Shown: positions 9,571 through 19,579 of the stretch, piece by piece | Position numbering within the stretch: position 1 is the stretch's first letter | Layout of the letters: each line of letters starts with the position of its first letter | Source: Klebsiella michiganensis | GTDB taxonomy: Bacteria > Pseudomonadota > Gammaproteobacteria > Enterobacterales > Enterobacteriaceae | Direction: 5' to 3' | Assembly: GCF_002925905.1 (NCBI RefSeq) | Contig: NZ_PRDB01000004.1 | Location: 62,001 to 126,000 of the forward strand | Length of the DNA stretch: 64,000 bases | Notes under the pieces: model-generated | What the model was told of the DNA's origin: nothing | The model's input: only the letters and a program-made list of their open reading frames with translations | The model's database searches: none | Position numbers and translations under genes: made by a program

Positions 9571-10398
9571 ATGACACATCCAACCGTTATAAAACTACAC
9601 GACGGCAACCTGATGCCGCAGCTGGGGCTCGGCGTGTGGAAAGCAGGCAACGAGGAAGTCGTCTCCGCCATTCATAAGGCGCTGGAAGTCGGTTATCGCT
9701 CGTTTGACACCGCCGCCGTGTACCAGAATGAAACCGGCGTCGGCAATGCGTTAAGCAGCGCAGGCGTCGCCCGCGATGAGCTGTTCGTCACCACGAAACT
9801 GTGGAATGACGATCAAAAACAGCCCAAAGAAGCGCTGCAGGAAAGCCTTAAAAAACTGAAGCTCGACTACGTCGACTTATACCTCATTCACTGGCCGGTT
9901 CCGGCAACTAACCATTACGTCGACGCCTGGAAAAGCTTAATTGAGCTGCAGCAGCAGGGACTGGCAAAAAGCATCGGCGTCTGTAATTTCCAGGTTCATC
10001 ATCTGCAAAAAATCATCGATGAAACCGGCGTCGCTCCGGTGATAAACCAGATTGAACTTCACCCGCTGATGCAGCAGCGCCAGCTTCACGCCTGGAATGC
10101 GACGCATAAGATCCAGACCGAGTCCTGGAGCCCGCTTGCGCAGGGCGGCGAAGGGGTATTCGATCAGAAAATTATTCGTCAACTGGCGGATAAATACGGT
10201 AAAACCCCGGCGCAGATCGTTATCCGCTGGCATCTCGACAGCGGCCTGGTGGTGATCCCGAAATCGGTGACGCCATCGCGCATTGCCGAGAATTTTAACG
10301 TCTGGGACTTCCGTCTTGATAAAGATGAATTGAGTGAAATCACTAAACTGGACCAGAACAAACGCCTGGGACCCGACCCGGATCAGTTCGGCGGTTAA
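9571..10398 (+). CDS. dkgA: 2,5-diketo-D-gluconate / methylglyoxal reductase A
   Basis: A 275-residue NADPH-dependent aldo-keto reductase with a TIM-barrel fold. The catalytic tetrad is visible: Asp in FDTAAVY, Tyr in the same motif, Lys in TTKLWN and His in LIHWPVP. The C-terminal VIPKSVTPSRIAEN binds the NADP phosphate. It reduces 2,5-diketogluconate, beta-keto esters and methylglyoxal. AGGAGG gives an excellent ribosome site. It follows yqhD by 132 bp and belongs to the YqhC regulon in E. coli. Confidence 0.96.
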   Translation: MTHPTVIKLHDGNLMPQLGLGVWKAGNEEVVSAIHKALEVGYRSFDTAAVYQNETGVGNALSSAGVARDELFVTTKLWNDDQKQPKEALQESLKKLKLDYVDLYLIHWPVPATNHYVDAWKSLIELQQQGLAKSIGVCNFQVHHLQKIIDETGVAPVINQIELHPLMQQRQLHAWNATHKIQTESWSPLAQGGEGVFDQKIIRQLADKYGKTPAQIVIRWHLDSGLVVIPKSVTPSRIAENFNVWDFRLDKDELSEITKLDQNKRLGPDPDQFGG

Positions 10399-10496
10399 CC
10401 TTTCCTGCTCCGTCGGCTTCCGGCGGAGCATCGCTTTGCTATCTGGCTAAAACCACGTACATTCAGGGTTTATTGCAATCAAATGGATGCGTGCTG

Positions 10497-10952
10497 ATGA
10501 GCTGTATTTTCTGCCAAATTGTTGAGGGGAAAGCCCCCTGCCATAAGGTGTGGGAAGATGAACACCACCTCGCCTTTCTCTCTATTTTCCCTAATACCGA
10601 CGGTTTTACGGTCGTGATCCCGAAGAAGCACTACCCCAGCTATGCGTTTGATATGCCGCCGCAGGCATTGGCCGATCTGGTGCTGGCTACGCAGAAGGTG
10701 GCGAAGCTTCTGGATAAAGCCTTTGATGACGTGGGCCGTACGGGGATGTTTTTTGAAGGCTATGGCGTTGACCATGTCCACAGCAAACTCAGCCCGATGC
10801 ACGGCACCGGCGATATGACCCAGTGGCGGCCTATCGAGTCGCGTCAGACTAAGTTTTTTGCGCAATATGAAGGCTATCTCTCTTCCAACGATCATGAGCG
10901 GGCGGATGATGAAAAGCTGGCGGCGCTGGCGGCCAGAATCAGAGAGGCATAG
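10497..10952 (+). CDS. HIT-family (histidine triad) hydrolase-like protein
   Basis: A 151-residue HIT-domain protein. It opens with CIFCQIVEGKAPCHKVWED, has the GFTVVIPKKHYPSY segment of the nucleotide-binding strand, and carries DHVHSKLSPMH at residues 92-102. The family motif H-x-H-x-H is changed to H93-V-H95-S-K97. The nucleophilic middle histidine is kept but the third is lysine, reminiscent of the GalT branch (H-x-H-x-Q). The ATG at 10497 was preferred to a TTG 24 bp earlier on protein similarity; neither has a strong Shine-Dalgarno. E. coli has no gene here. The substrate is unknown, probably a nucleotide conjugate. Confidence 0.85.
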   Translation: MSCIFCQIVEGKAPCHKVWEDEHHLAFLSIFPNTDGFTVVIPKKHYPSYAFDMPPQALADLVLATQKVAKLLDKAFDDVGRTGMFFEGYGVDHVHSKLSPMHGTGDMTQWRPIESRQTKFFAQYEGYLSSNDHERADDEKLAALAARIREA

Positions 10953-10986
10953 CCATAGAATTTGCTTTGCCGTTTGGCAAGCGGCT

Positions 10987-11015
10987 GACCGGGCCCGGAA
11001 TTATCAGGCCCGGTC
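10987..11015. terminator. Hairpin between convergent HIT gene and ygiQ
   Basis: GACCGGGCC/GGCCCGGTC is a 9-bp perfect inverted repeat with an 11-nt loop, centred in the gap between the two stop codons. There is no T-tract, so function as a terminator is uncertain. Confidence 0.4.
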
Positions 11016-11046
11016 ATACAGAAGCGCCAGCGGGCAGGCAGCCGAA

Positions 11047-13230
11047 TTAACGACCGACAACCTTACCGCGTTTTACGGGCTTCTTCGCCGTCGCCCCGCC
11101 GTTCGAGCGCTGGTGCACAATCGGCGTATGCTTGGTCAGCGCCGGACGGGTATGGCGGTTCTGGCGACGCGCTTCGCGCATTTCGTCGATCGTCGGCGCC
11201 GGTACCAGGCAATCGCGACGGCTGCCGATCAGGTGCTTTTTACCCATGGTTTCCAGCGCCTGGCGGATCAGCGGCCAGTTGGCCGGATCGTGATAGCGCA
11301 GCAGCGCCTTGTGCAGGCGGCGCTGTTTGTCACCCTTCGGCACCACCACATCCTCACTCTTATAGCCAATCTTACCCAGCGGGTTCTTGCCGGTGTAATA
11401 CATGGTGGTCGAGTTCGCCAGCGGCGACGGATAGAAGTTCTGCACCTGATCCAGGCGGAAACGATGCTGTTTAAGCCACAGCGCCAGATTCACCATATCT
11501 TCATCCCGCGTGCCGGGGTGGGCGGAAATAAAGTATGGGATCAGATACTGCTCTTTACCGGCCTGCTTCGAATAGGTATCAAACAGCTGCTTAAAGCGAT
11601 CGTAGCTGCCCATACCCGGCTTCATCATTTTCGACAGCGGTCCCTCTTCCGTATGCTCCGGGGCAATCTTCAGATAGCCGCCAACGTGGTGGGTAGCCAG
11701 CTCTTTGATATAGCGCGGGTCTTCAACGGCGATGTCGTAACGTACGCCGGAAGCGATGAGGATCTTTTTGATGCCTTTCAGGTCACGGGCGCGGCGATAG
11801 AGATTAATCGTCGGCTCATGGTTAGTGTCCATATGCGGGCAGATATCCGGATAAACGCATGACAGGCGGCGGCAGGTCTGCTCGGCGCGCGGCGACTTGC
11901 AGCGCAGCATATACATGTTGGCCGTTGGGCCGCCAAGATCGGAAATAATGCCGGTAAAACCGGGAACCGTGTCGCGAATCGCTTCGATTTCATTGATGAT
12001 CGAATCTTCGGAACGGCTCTGAATGATACGCCCCTCATGCTCGGTAATTGAGCAGAAGGAACAGCCGCCAAAACAGCCGCGCATAATGTTAATCGAGAAG
12101 CGGATCATCTCGTAGGCCGGAATGCGGGCATCGCCGTATGAGGGATGCGGAACGCGCTTATACGGCAGGGCAAACACGCTATCCATCTCTTCGGTGGAGA
12201 GCGGGATTGCGGGCGGGTTAACCCAGATATAGCGCTCGCCGTGCTTCTGCATCAGCGCGCGGGCGCAGCCGGGGTTGGTTTCATGGTGCAGAATACGCGA
12301 CGCGTGCGCGTAGAGAACCTTGTCGCCTTTCACCTTCTCAAAGGAAGGCAGCAGGACGTAGGTCTTCTCCCACGGCTTCGGACGCGGGGGCTGCACGGTA
12401 ACGCGCTTCGCTTCCTGTTTTGGCGGCGCGACGGTTTTGTTATCCGCGCACGGCAAATCTTCACCGTACGGATGCGGAATCGGGTCGATTTTCCCCGGCG
12501 TATCCAGACGCGTGGAATCCACTCCGCTCCAGCCCGGCAGCGCCTCTTTCACCATGATGGCGGTGTTGCGTACGTCACGAATTTGCCCGATGGGCTCGCC
12601 GGCGGCCAGACGGTGCGCCACTTCCACCAGCGGACGCTCGCCGTTGCCGAACATCAGCATATCGGCTTTGGAGTCCACCAGAACCGAGCGACGCACGGTA
12701 TCAGACCAGTAGTCGTAGTGCGCGGTACGGCGCAGGCTGGCTTCGATACCGCCGAGGATCACCGGGACATCTTTCCAGGCTTCTTTACAGCGCTGGGTAT
12801 AGACCAGCGTGGCGCGATCCGGGCGTTTACCGGCAACGTTACCCGCCGTGTAGGCATCGTCATGACGCAGCTTGCGGTCGGCGGTGTAGCGGTTGATCAT
12901 CGAATCCATGTTGCCGGCGGTGACGCCGAAGAACAGATTCGGTTTACCCAGGCGCATAAAATCGTTTTTATTATTCCAGTCCGGCTGGGAAATAATCCCC
13001 ACGCGAAACCCTTGCGCTTCCAGCATGCGTCCGCAAATCGCCATGCCGAAGCTCGGGTGATCGACATAGGCATCGCCGGTAACCAGAATGATGTCGCAGC
13101 TATCCCAGCCAAGTTGATCCATCTCTTCTCGCGACATCGGCAAGAACGGCGCGGGGCCAAAGCAGGCGGCCCAGTACTGCGGCCAGGAGAAAAGGTCACG
13201 ATCCGGTTGGATCAGGGATATTGCGCTCAT
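11047..13230 (-). CDS. ygiQ: Radical SAM protein YgiQ (UPF0313)
   Basis: A 727-residue radical SAM enzyme matching E. coli YgiQ end to end apart from a shorter, basic C-terminal tail. The N-terminal UPF0313 region spans about residues 1-310. The iron-sulfur motif CFGGCSFC (Cx3Cx2C) lies near residues 385-392, and a DUF3362-type region follows. The cysteine-rich [16 protein letters not shown] near 450 may hold a further metal site. The reaction is unknown. It is transcribed alone, convergent with the HIT gene. The frame is unbroken here, unlike the split copy annotated in some E. coli K-12 records. Confidence 0.94.
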   Translation of the reverse strand: MSAISLIQPDRDLFSWPQYWAACFGPAPFLPMSREEMDQLGWDSCDIILVTGDAYVDHPSFGMAICGRMLEAQGFRVGIISQPDWNNKNDFMRLGKPNLFFGVTAGNMDSMINRYTADRKLRHDDAYTAGNVAGKRPDRATLVYTQRCKEAWKDVPVILGGIEASLRRTAHYDYWSDTVRRSVLVDSKADMLMFGNGERPLVEVAHRLAAGEPIGQIRDVRNTAIMVKEALPGWSGVDSTRLDTPGKIDPIPHPYGEDLPCADNKTVAPPKQEAKRVTVQPPRPKPWEKTYVLLPSFEKVKGDKVLYAHASRILHHETNPGCARALMQKHGERYIWVNPPAIPLSTEEMDSVFALPYKRVPHPSYGDARIPAYEMIRFSINIMRGCFGGCSFCSITEHEGRIIQSRSEDSIINEIEAIRDTVPGFTGIISDLGGPTANMYMLRCKSPRAEQTCRRLSCVYPDICPHMDTNHEPTINLYRRARDLKGIKKILIASGVRYDIAVEDPRYIKELATHHVGGYLKIAPEHTEEGPLSKMMKPGMGSYDRFKQLFDTYSKQAGKEQYLIPYFISAHPGTRDEDMVNLALWLKQHRFRLDQVQNFYPSPLANSTTMYYTGKNPLGKIGYKSEDVVVPKGDKQRRLHKALLRYHDPANWPLIRQALETMGKKHLIGSRRDCLVPAPTIDEMREARRQNRHTRPALTKHTPIVHQRSNGGATAKKPVKRGKVVGR

Positions 13231-13350
13231 ATTGCTTCCGGGGAAATGATAAAAAAATAATCAAAAAGGGCGGCGATTATAAGCCGGAACGATGGAAGAA
13301 ATGAAGGAGGTTTTTCCAATCCCGGCCGCATGGAACCGGGACAGAATAAA

Positions 13351-14763
13351 TTACGGCGCCGGATTCACCAGAATCTGGCCAATGGAGCCCCGGTCGGCAA
13401 GCTCCAGCGTCTGGCTTAAATACTGGAACGGGAAGTGCGGCCAGGAGGGCTGATTGTAATAGACCAACAGTTCAACCTGGCCGTCGATCCAGACGGTATC
13501 CTTCCAGCCGCGATCTTCCGGGAACGGCGCGGAGCCGTTGACGTTACGCACCTGGAACATGACGCCTTCAATATGGAACGACTGCGGCCGATCGGCGCGC
13601 ACAATCCAGCGCTCCCAGGTGCCCTGCTGCGCCGTAATATCGATACGCTGCGGATCCCACAGCTGACCGTTGATCCCCGGATCGTCGCCAAGGGTGATCT
13701 CACGGCTGCGAATCGCCGCGCCGGCCAGAATTTCCGTCGGCAGCAAACGCACGGGCAGACTATCGGTCACCAGCGGCAGCAGGCCCGTCGGGCGCAATGT
13801 CAGAATCAGCGTGGAGATCAGAATGCTCGACGGTTCGAAGAAGCCGCGAATACGATCGACGATGCTTGCCGCTTCCCCGCAGGTGATCGACACTTCATCG
13901 CCGTTGGTCATATCGACCAGAATTTCTCGACGCTCGCCCGGCGCCAGCGACAGCTGCTTCAGCGAAACCGGCGCGGGCAGGAGCCCCTGGTCACCGGAAA
14001 TCACGTGCAGCAATCGGCCATCGCTCATCTGCAGCTGATAGCGACGGGAGTTGGATGCATTCAGCAGGCGCAGGCGCACCCAGCCGCGCGACACCTCAAC
14101 GAAAGGCCCCTGTACGCCGTTCACCAGCAGCGTATCGCCCACGAAACCACCGCTACCGGGCTCGCTGTATTCAGGCGTACCGAAGTTATCCAGACGCTTG
14201 TCCTGAATAATCACCGGAAAATCATCCACGCCGTAGTGATTGGGGATCGGCAGATTCTTACTGACATCATCTTCCACCAGCCACATGCCGGCCAGGCCGT
14301 TATAGACCTGTTTTGCCATATGGTTTGGGGTGTTGGCCTGATACCACAGGGTCGCCGCGCTTTGGCGGATTGGCAGTACCGGCGCCCAGTCGGCGTTAGC
14401 GGACATCATGCGCGCGGCGCCGCCGATCAGCGGACCGGGGACCTGCAGACCACGGATGGTCATCGCCACGTTTTCCGTCAGGCGGTTGCTGTAGATCAGC
14501 TTGACATCGTCGCCGTTCCAGACGCGAATGGTTGGCCCCATATAGCGACCGTTAATCCCCCACACCGAGGCGCGGGTACCGGGCGTAAACGACCAGTGCG
14601 CGCGCTGTAGCGTCAAGAATAGCGGCTGCCCGCGGCGGGACTCCAGCAGAGGGGGGATCGGCAGCGCAGGCTGCTGGCCAGCGGCCTGTGCCTTCAGCGG
14701 CGCGGCGCCCGCGCACAGCGCTACGCCTGAAGCCTTAATGAACTGACGCCGACTGAGTGACAT
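13351..14763 (-). CDS. ftsP: Cell-division protein FtsP (SufI)
   Basis: A 470-residue periplasmic protein built of three cupredoxin domains like a multicopper oxidase but without a recognisable set of copper ligands. It begins with a Tat signal peptide, SRRQFIK at residues 4-10, a hydrophobic stretch and a cleavage site after QAQA near residue 27. In E. coli it stabilises the divisome under stress and is a model Tat substrate. It follows plsC by 84 bp in the same direction, the same pair as in E. coli. Confidence 0.95.
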   Translation of the reverse strand: MSLSRRQFIKASGVALCAGAAPLKAQAAGQQPALPIPPLLESRRGQPLFLTLQRAHWSFTPGTRASVWGINGRYMGPTIRVWNGDDVKLIYSNRLTENVAMTIRGLQVPGPLIGGAARMMSANADWAPVLPIRQSAATLWYQANTPNHMAKQVYNGLAGMWLVEDDVSKNLPIPNHYGVDDFPVIIQDKRLDNFGTPEYSEPGSGGFVGDTLLVNGVQGPFVEVSRGWVRLRLLNASNSRRYQLQMSDGRLLHVISGDQGLLPAPVSLKQLSLAPGERREILVDMTNGDEVSITCGEAASIVDRIRGFFEPSSILISTLILTLRPTGLLPLVTDSLPVRLLPTEILAGAAIRSREITLGDDPGINGQLWDPQRIDITAQQGTWERWIVRADRPQSFHIEGVMFQVRNVNGSAPFPEDRGWKDTVWIDGQVELLVYYNQPSWPHFPFQYLSQTLELADRGSIGQILVNPAP

Positions 14764-14847
14764 ATTAACTCCATGAAATACTGACTAATTAATAAGGGAA
14801 TTCGTTTCCCGCCAGCAATCCGCGCGCTGTTTGCGGCGTTTCCTGTG

Positions 14848-15585
14848 TTATTTCTTTGCGGCCGCTTCGCGTTCGGCAACTTCTTTATCCAGCTCAGCGA
14901 TTTTCGCGGACATCAGCTCGCGGCAGTGCGTCGCCAGCGCGCGAACGCCCTCTTTTCCATACTGGCTGGTATCTACCGGCGGCAGCATTTCTACAATCAC
15001 CAGACCGTTATTCAGGCGATTGAGATTAATTTTATTCGATGTATTAGACACGCACACCGGAATAATTGGCACGCCAGCCGCGACAGCGGCATGAAAAGCG
15101 CCGGTTTTAAAAGGCAGCAAACCGCGGCCGCGGCTGCGGGTCCCTTCCGGAAACATCCAAAAAGAGATATTGCGCTTTTTAAATGCGTTCACGACTTCGG
15201 CAATAGTGCCATGCGCCTTTGCCCGGTTATTGCGATCGATCAGCAGGTTCCCCGTGAGCCAGTAGAGCTGGCCGAAAAAGGGGATCCACGCCAGGCTCTT
15301 TTTACCCACGGTCACGGTCGGCGGCTGCACGATATTTGATGCCGTCACCATATCATAGTTATTCTGGTGGTTAGCGATATAGATAGCGTTGCCGTAGCTT
15401 TCCGCGTCGGCTGGCTTGCGCAGCTCGACTTTCAGGCCGAAGACCGGCGACAGTTTGCCAAACAGGTGGCCGAAGGTGGCGACGTGCTTAGGGTTACGCG
15501 GGCTGAACAGACAATAAATACAGCCGAAGATGCAGACCAGAATACAATAGATGACAACGATAATTAGTCGAAAAATAAATAGCAT
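14848..15585 (-). CDS. plsC: 1-acyl-sn-glycerol-3-phosphate acyltransferase
   Basis: A 245-residue inner-membrane enzyme that makes phosphatidic acid from lysophosphatidic acid, the second acylation in phospholipid synthesis. The catalytic HX4D motif is NHQNNYD near residues 72-78, and the substrate-binding motif is FPEGTRSRGRG near 144-154. A hydrophobic N-terminal segment anchors it. It lies between parC upstream and ftsP downstream, as in E. coli. Confidence 0.96.
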   Translation of the reverse strand: MLFIFRLIIVVIYCILVCIFGCIYCLFSPRNPKHVATFGHLFGKLSPVFGLKVELRKPADAESYGNAIYIANHQNNYDMVTASNIVQPPTVTVGKKSLAWIPFFGQLYWLTGNLLIDRNNRAKAHGTIAEVVNAFKKRNISFWMFPEGTRSRGRGLLPFKTGAFHAAVAAGVPIIPVCVSNTSNKINLNRLNNGLVIVEMLPPVDTSQYGKEGVRALATHCRELMSAKIAELDKEVAEREAAAKK

Positions 15586-15744
15586 AGCTACCTCTGAAAC
15601 CCAAACCGCTTAGAATTATACTCGCTGTTTCGCAGATTGCAGGCATCGGGCATCATTGCAAAGCGCGTTGCGCATCTCGAATGACGCTGGCGGATATTGT
15701 TCATCGCAATGCCTGAATAAACAACGATTTTGCGGTAAATATTA

Positions 15745-15772
15745 ACCTCCCCCGCCGAACCGCGGGGGAGGA
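15745..15772 (-). terminator. Terminator after parC
   Basis: A 10-bp GC-rich stem (CCTCCCCCGC/GCGGGGGAGG) with a 6-nt loop lies just past the parC stop codon. On the minus strand it is followed by TTAATATTT, an imperfect T-tract. Confidence 0.65.
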
Positions 15773-15777
15773 TGCTC

Positions 15778-18036
15778 CTACTCTTCGCTATCGCCCGCGG
15801 AGGCGCGACGCGGTGAATCAATCTCCACCCGGTCAATTTTCTGTAATCCGCGCATCAGAGAGCCGCGGCGGCCGCGCTCGCCGGTGACTTTTTGCAGCTC
15901 TTCCGGACGTAGTTTGATTTTCCGTTTGCCGACGTGAATCGTCAGCGTACTTTGCGGCGGCAGAACGAACAGGTGCGCCAGGCCATCCTGGCCCGCAGCC
16001 GCTTCCGCCGACGGAATACTGATGATCTTGTTGCCTTTGCCTTTCGACAGCTGCGGCAGGTCGCTCACCGGGAACATCAGCATGCGGCCGGCTGCGGTAA
16101 TGGCCAGCAGCATATCGGACTCATCCTCAATCACCAGCGGCGGCATTACGTGCGCGTTATCCGGAAGGCTAATCAACGTCTTACCGGCACGATTGCGCGC
16201 GACCAAATCGTTGAAAGTACAAATAAACCCGTAGCCTGCGTCGGAAGCCAGCAGCAGTTTTTGGTCATCGGCCTCCATCAGCATATGTTCTACCGTCGCC
16301 CCCGGCGGCAGCGTCAGCTTACCGGTGAGCGGCTCGCCCTGTCCGCGTGCGGACGGCAGGGTGATTGGGTCAATCGCGTAGCTACGCCCGGTGGTGTCAA
16401 TAAAGACCACCGGCTGATTGCTCTTCCCTTTCACTGCGGCTTTAAAACTGTCGCCCGCTTTATAGTTCAGCCCCGGCGCGTCGATATCGTGGCCTTTGGC
16501 GCTGCGCACCCAGCCGCTCTGCGACAGAACGATGGTGACCGGCTCGGACGGCAGCATATCGTGCTCGCTCATCGCTTTCGCTTCTTCACGCTCGCGCAGC
16601 GGCGAACGGCGATCGTCGCCAAAGGCGTCGGCGTCGGCCTGCAGCTCTTTCTTCAGCAGGTTATTCATTTTGCGTTCAGACGCCAGAATGGCCTGCAGAT
16701 GGTCGCGCTCTTTTTCCAGCTCATTCTGCTCACCGCGAATCTTCATCTCTTCCAGCCGGGCGAGATGGCGCAGTTTTAACTCCAGAATCGCTTCCGCCTG
16801 AGTTTCGCTGATGCCAAAGCGCGACATCAGGGCCGGCTTCGGCTCATCTTCGTGACGGATAATTTCGATAACTTCATCGATATTCAGAAACGCCACCAGC
16901 AAACCTTCCAGGATATGCAGGCGCTTAAGGACTTTTTCCAGACGGTAGCTGAGACGACGGCGCACGGTATCGCGGCGGAAAGTCAGCCATTCCGAGAGGA
17001 TTTCCAGCAGATTTTTTACCGCCGGACGGTTATCGAGCCCGATCATATTCAGGTTGATACGATAGCTCTTTTCCAGATCGGTCGTCGCGAACAGGTGGTT
17101 CATCACCTGCTCCATATCCACGCGGTTAGAGCGCGGGACGATCACCAGGCGAGTCGGGTTTTCGTGATCCGATTCGTCGCGCAGGTCATCCACCATCGGC
17201 AGCTTTTTGTTGCGCATCTGGGCGGCGATCTGCTCGAGCACGCGGGCGCCGGAAACCTGATGCGGCAGCGCGCTGATCACCACCGCGCCGTCTTCTTTCG
17301 TCCACACCGCGCGCATCCGCACCGAACCGCGGCCGTTCTGGTAGATTTTGCGGATCTCGGCGCGGGGGGTGATGATTTCCGCTTCGGTCGGGTAATCCGG
17401 CCCCTGTACGATATCCAGCAGATCGTCCAGCGAGGTCTGCGGTTTTTCAATCAGGGTAATGGCCGCCTGAGCGACTTCACGCAGGTTGTGCGGCGGAATA
17501 TCCGTCGCCATGCCGACGGCAATGCCGGTAGTGCCGTTGAGCAGAATATTAGGCAAGCGCGCAGGCAGCATCTTCGGCTCCTGCAAAGTGCCGTCGAAGT
17601 TCGGTACCCAGTCAACGGTGCCCTGCCCCAGTTCGCTCAGCAGCAGTTCAGCATACTTCGACAAACGGGATTCGGTATAACGCATCGCGGCGAAGGATTT
17701 AGGATCGTCCGGTGCCCCCCAGTTCCCTTGACCATCAACCAGCGGATAGCGGTAAGAGAAGGGTTGCGCCATCAGCACCATGGCTTCATAGCAGGCGCTA
17801 TCGCCGTGCGGATGGTATTTACCCAGCACGTCGCCGACGGTGCGGGCGGACTTTTTGAACTTGGCGCTGGCGTTGAGACCCAGCTCAGACATCGCATAGA
17901 CGATGCGACGCTGGACCGGCTTCAGGCCATCGCCAATAAACGGCAGCGCCCTGTCCATGATGACGTACATGGAGTAGTTCAGGTAGGCGTTTTCCGTAAA
18001 TTCATGCAGCGCAAGGCGCTCTGCCATATCGCTCAT
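15778..18036 (-). CDS. parC: DNA topoisomerase IV subunit A
   Basis: A 752-residue topoisomerase IV breakage-reunion subunit that decatenates daughter chromosomes with ParE. The active-site tyrosine is Y120 ([13 protein letters not shown]). The quinolone-resistance region reads [12 protein letters not shown] with Ser80 and Glu84, the wild-type residues, so no ParC-type fluoroquinolone resistance is encoded here. The C-terminal beta-pinwheel spans about residues 495-740. The length equals that of E. coli. In E. coli ygiS and mqsRA lie next to parC; here the ygiV-type gene follows directly. Confidence 0.97.
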   Translation of the reverse strand: MSDMAERLALHEFTENAYLNYSMYVIMDRALPFIGDGLKPVQRRIVYAMSELGLNASAKFKKSARTVGDVLGKYHPHGDSACYEAMVLMAQPFSYRYPLVDGQGNWGAPDDPKSFAAMRYTESRLSKYAELLLSELGQGTVDWVPNFDGTLQEPKMLPARLPNILLNGTTGIAVGMATDIPPHNLREVAQAAITLIEKPQTSLDDLLDIVQGPDYPTEAEIITPRAEIRKIYQNGRGSVRMRAVWTKEDGAVVISALPHQVSGARVLEQIAAQMRNKKLPMVDDLRDESDHENPTRLVIVPRSNRVDMEQVMNHLFATTDLEKSYRINLNMIGLDNRPAVKNLLEILSEWLTFRRDTVRRRLSYRLEKVLKRLHILEGLLVAFLNIDEVIEIIRHEDEPKPALMSRFGISETQAEAILELKLRHLARLEEMKIRGEQNELEKERDHLQAILASERKMNNLLKKELQADADAFGDDRRSPLREREEAKAMSEHDMLPSEPVTIVLSQSGWVRSAKGHDIDAPGLNYKAGDSFKAAVKGKSNQPVVFIDTTGRSYAIDPITLPSARGQGEPLTGKLTLPPGATVEHMLMEADDQKLLLASDAGYGFICTFNDLVARNRAGKTLISLPDNAHVMPPLVIEDESDMLLAITAAGRMLMFPVSDLPQLSKGKGNKIISIPSAEAAAGQDGLAHLFVLPPQSTLTIHVGKRKIKLRPEELQKVTGERGRRGSLMRGLQKIDRVEIDSPRRASAGDSEE

Positions 18037-18106
18037 TAATCGTGAATCCTCAATCTGCGTACCGGCCGTTCGGACGGCAAAACTACCGGCGATAATACCC
18101 TATCTG

Positions 18107-18127
18107 ACGCCCTGAGTCACAGGGCGT
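18107..18127 (-). terminator. Hairpin after the ygiV-type gene
   Basis: ACGCCCTG/CAGGGCGT is an 8-bp perfect stem with a 5-nt loop, 32 bp beyond the stop codon on the minus strand. The T-tract is poor. It would separate this gene from parC. Confidence 0.5.
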
Positions 18128-18158
18128 TAGGCCGGTTGAGGAATTCAGTGGACATCCT

Positions 18159-19028
18159 TCATTTCAGCGGAAGATAAACGTCCGTCTGCAGCTCATGCTC
18201 ACCGACTTCATGCACGAAAGTGAGGTAGCGAAAGAAAACAGGGAAATCGCGCAGCGACTCTCCCGATGCGGGCAGCCAGTCGCGATAAAGAAACCAGATG
18301 CTCTGCGCGAGCGTGTCCAGAGATCCGTGATGACGCACCACTGCGCAACGTCCGCCGGGGATCTCGCCATTCACCACGCCGAAGCTGTTTTCCGGCACCG
18401 GCTGGCTGACCGTACCGCCAATATCGAAACGAAAATCGTCAGCCGGCGTGGCCGCGGGGTCGTCCCAGGAGATTCCCCAGGTTGCGCAGCTGGCGACCGG
18501 GGACAGACCGCTCACCTTGCGCCAGGCGATAAACTTCGCGGCGGTCTCATTGACTAAATCAGGGTTGCCGCGATGCCGCAGCCTCGCGATCTGAGTGGTA
18601 GGTAGCTGGATTATTTTAACATCCATCGGGTGTTGCTCCTGTAGCGTATGTTTCGGCACGCGTCGATGCCATTCCAGCCAGTCCGGCTGTTGACGGAACT
18701 GGCTGGGGCTTTGCGCGAAAGCGCTGCGGAAGGCACGGCTGAACGACTCAGGATTCTGGAACCCCGCATCAAGGGCAATATCGATAATCTTTTCCTGTGG
18801 ATTAAACGCCAGTCGCCAACAGGCGCGACGCAGACGTAGCCACTGGATATAGCGATAGAGCGGTACCCCGCTATAGGCGCTGAATTGCCGGTGAAAATGA
18901 TACGGCGAGCTGTGGGCTATCGCACTAAGCGTCTCCAGCGACAGCGGCGTGTCCAGATGGCGTTCAATGTACAAGCACACTTGCTGAAAACGCCCGGCAA
19001 AGGCCGGGCTTACCTGAGTATCGTTCAT
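18159..19028 (-). CDS. ygiV: AraC-type regulator fused to a GyrI-like effector domain (full-length YgiV)
   Basis: A 289-residue protein. Residues about 8-110 form an AraC/Rob-type double helix-turn-helix (LSLETLSAIAHSSPYHFHRQ, then IIDIALDAGFQNPESFSRAF). Residues about 135-289 form a GyrI-like small-molecule-binding domain (AAKFIAWRKVSGLSPV, FRFDIGGTV, YLPLK). The GyrI part aligns well with E. coli YgiV, a 160-residue protein at the same locus described as a repressor, which lacks the DNA-binding half. The architecture equals that of Rob and of drug-sensing AraC regulators. Ligand and targets are unknown. It lies between ygiW and parC, all leftward. Confidence 0.88.
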   Translation of the reverse strand: MNDTQVSPAFAGRFQQVCLYIERHLDTPLSLETLSAIAHSSPYHFHRQFSAYSGVPLYRYIQWLRLRRACWRLAFNPQEKIIDIALDAGFQNPESFSRAFRSAFAQSPSQFRQQPDWLEWHRRVPKHTLQEQHPMDVKIIQLPTTQIARLRHRGNPDLVNETAAKFIAWRKVSGLSPVASCATWGISWDDPAATPADDFRFDIGGTVSQPVPENSFGVVNGEIPGGRCAVVRHHGSLDTLAQSIWFLYRDWLPASGESLRDFPVFFRYLTFVHEVGEHELQTDVYLPLK

Positions 19029-19105
19029 CGCATCCTCCCGGAAACATACTCTGACAGAGCGAGGAGTGCGGTTCCTGACCGATCTTGCTTAAGATGATAA
19101 GAAAA

Positions 19106-19513
19106 TTATGGCGTGATTTTACGAATCTGCTTTACGTCGATTTCCACTGAGTTCCAGTCTTTATCCACTTCACCCTGAATCTCTACCGTATCCTGCGGGG
19201 TCACGGTCACGCCGTTCCAGCGCTTGTGATCGATATCGACGTTCACGGTGCCGGAGCTGTCCTGGAATTTATACAGGTCGTCGGAAATACGCTCCACGAT
19301 TTTACCGCGCAGGGTCACCCAGGTATCGTCACGCAGGCTTTTCGCATTCGCAACCGTCGTTACGCTCCCGTTCGGGCCAATGAACCCGCCGTTTTGCGTG
19401 GTCGTCTGGCTGGTTTGCGTCGAGCCGGGTCCGGAAAATCCGCCCTGCCCGGCGGCCAGTACCGGCATGGAAACTAAGGCGATGATAGCGGTCATTGCGG
19501 CGATTTTCTTCAT
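19106..19513 (-). CDS. ygiW: Periplasmic BOF/OB-fold stress protein YgiW (VisP)
   Basis: A 135-residue secreted protein. It has a signal peptide cleaved after VLA at about residue 20, a low-complexity Gly/Thr/Gln linker (residues about 22-50), and an OB-fold domain of the BOF family from about 55 to 135. In E. coli and Salmonella YgiW/VisP is induced by peroxide, cadmium and acid and binds peptidoglycan. It diverges from qseB, and the shared region holds a QseB/PmrA-like direct repeat. Confidence 0.93.
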   Translation of the reverse strand: MKKIAAMTAIIALVSMPVLAAGQGGFSGPGSTQTSQTTTQNGGFIGPNGSVTTVANAKSLRDDTWVTLRGKIVERISDDLYKFQDSSGTVNVDIDHKRWNGVTVTPQDTVEIQGEVDKDWNSVEIDVKQIRKITP

Positions 19514-19562
19514 GATGTGTTCTCCCTTTGTGTTTATATCGTCACTATTACACCGGGCAAAA

Positions 19563-19579
19563 CTTAACGACTTCTTAAG
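19563..19579. promoter_or_regulatory. QseB/PmrA-like direct repeat in the ygiW-qseB gap
   Basis: CTTAAC-GACTT-CTTAAG is a pair of hexamers 11 bp apart, close to the CTTAAT-N5-CTTAAT pattern of PmrA-type response regulators. QseB is of the same OmpR/PmrA subfamily, and the ygiW-qseBC region is a known PreB (QseB)/PmrA target in Salmonella. The site could serve both divergent genes. Confidence 0.6.

Noticed and set aside
13435-14610. Plus-strand reading frame of 391 codons opposite ftsP, and similar ones opposite ygiQ, metC, yqhD and glnE
   Set aside because: All are mirror frames of well-recognised genes with atypical composition and no independent start signals.
15778-18036. Quinolone-resistance changes in parC or parE
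   Set aside because: ParC has Ser80 and Glu84 and ParE has the usual PLKGKILNTWEV region, so both look wild type.
16852-18039. Long plus-strand reading frame of 395 codons opposite parC
   Set aside because: It lies wholly antisense to parC, has no family resemblance, is rich in Arg/His/Gln as expected from mirror frames of GC-rich genes, and lacks a ribosome site.
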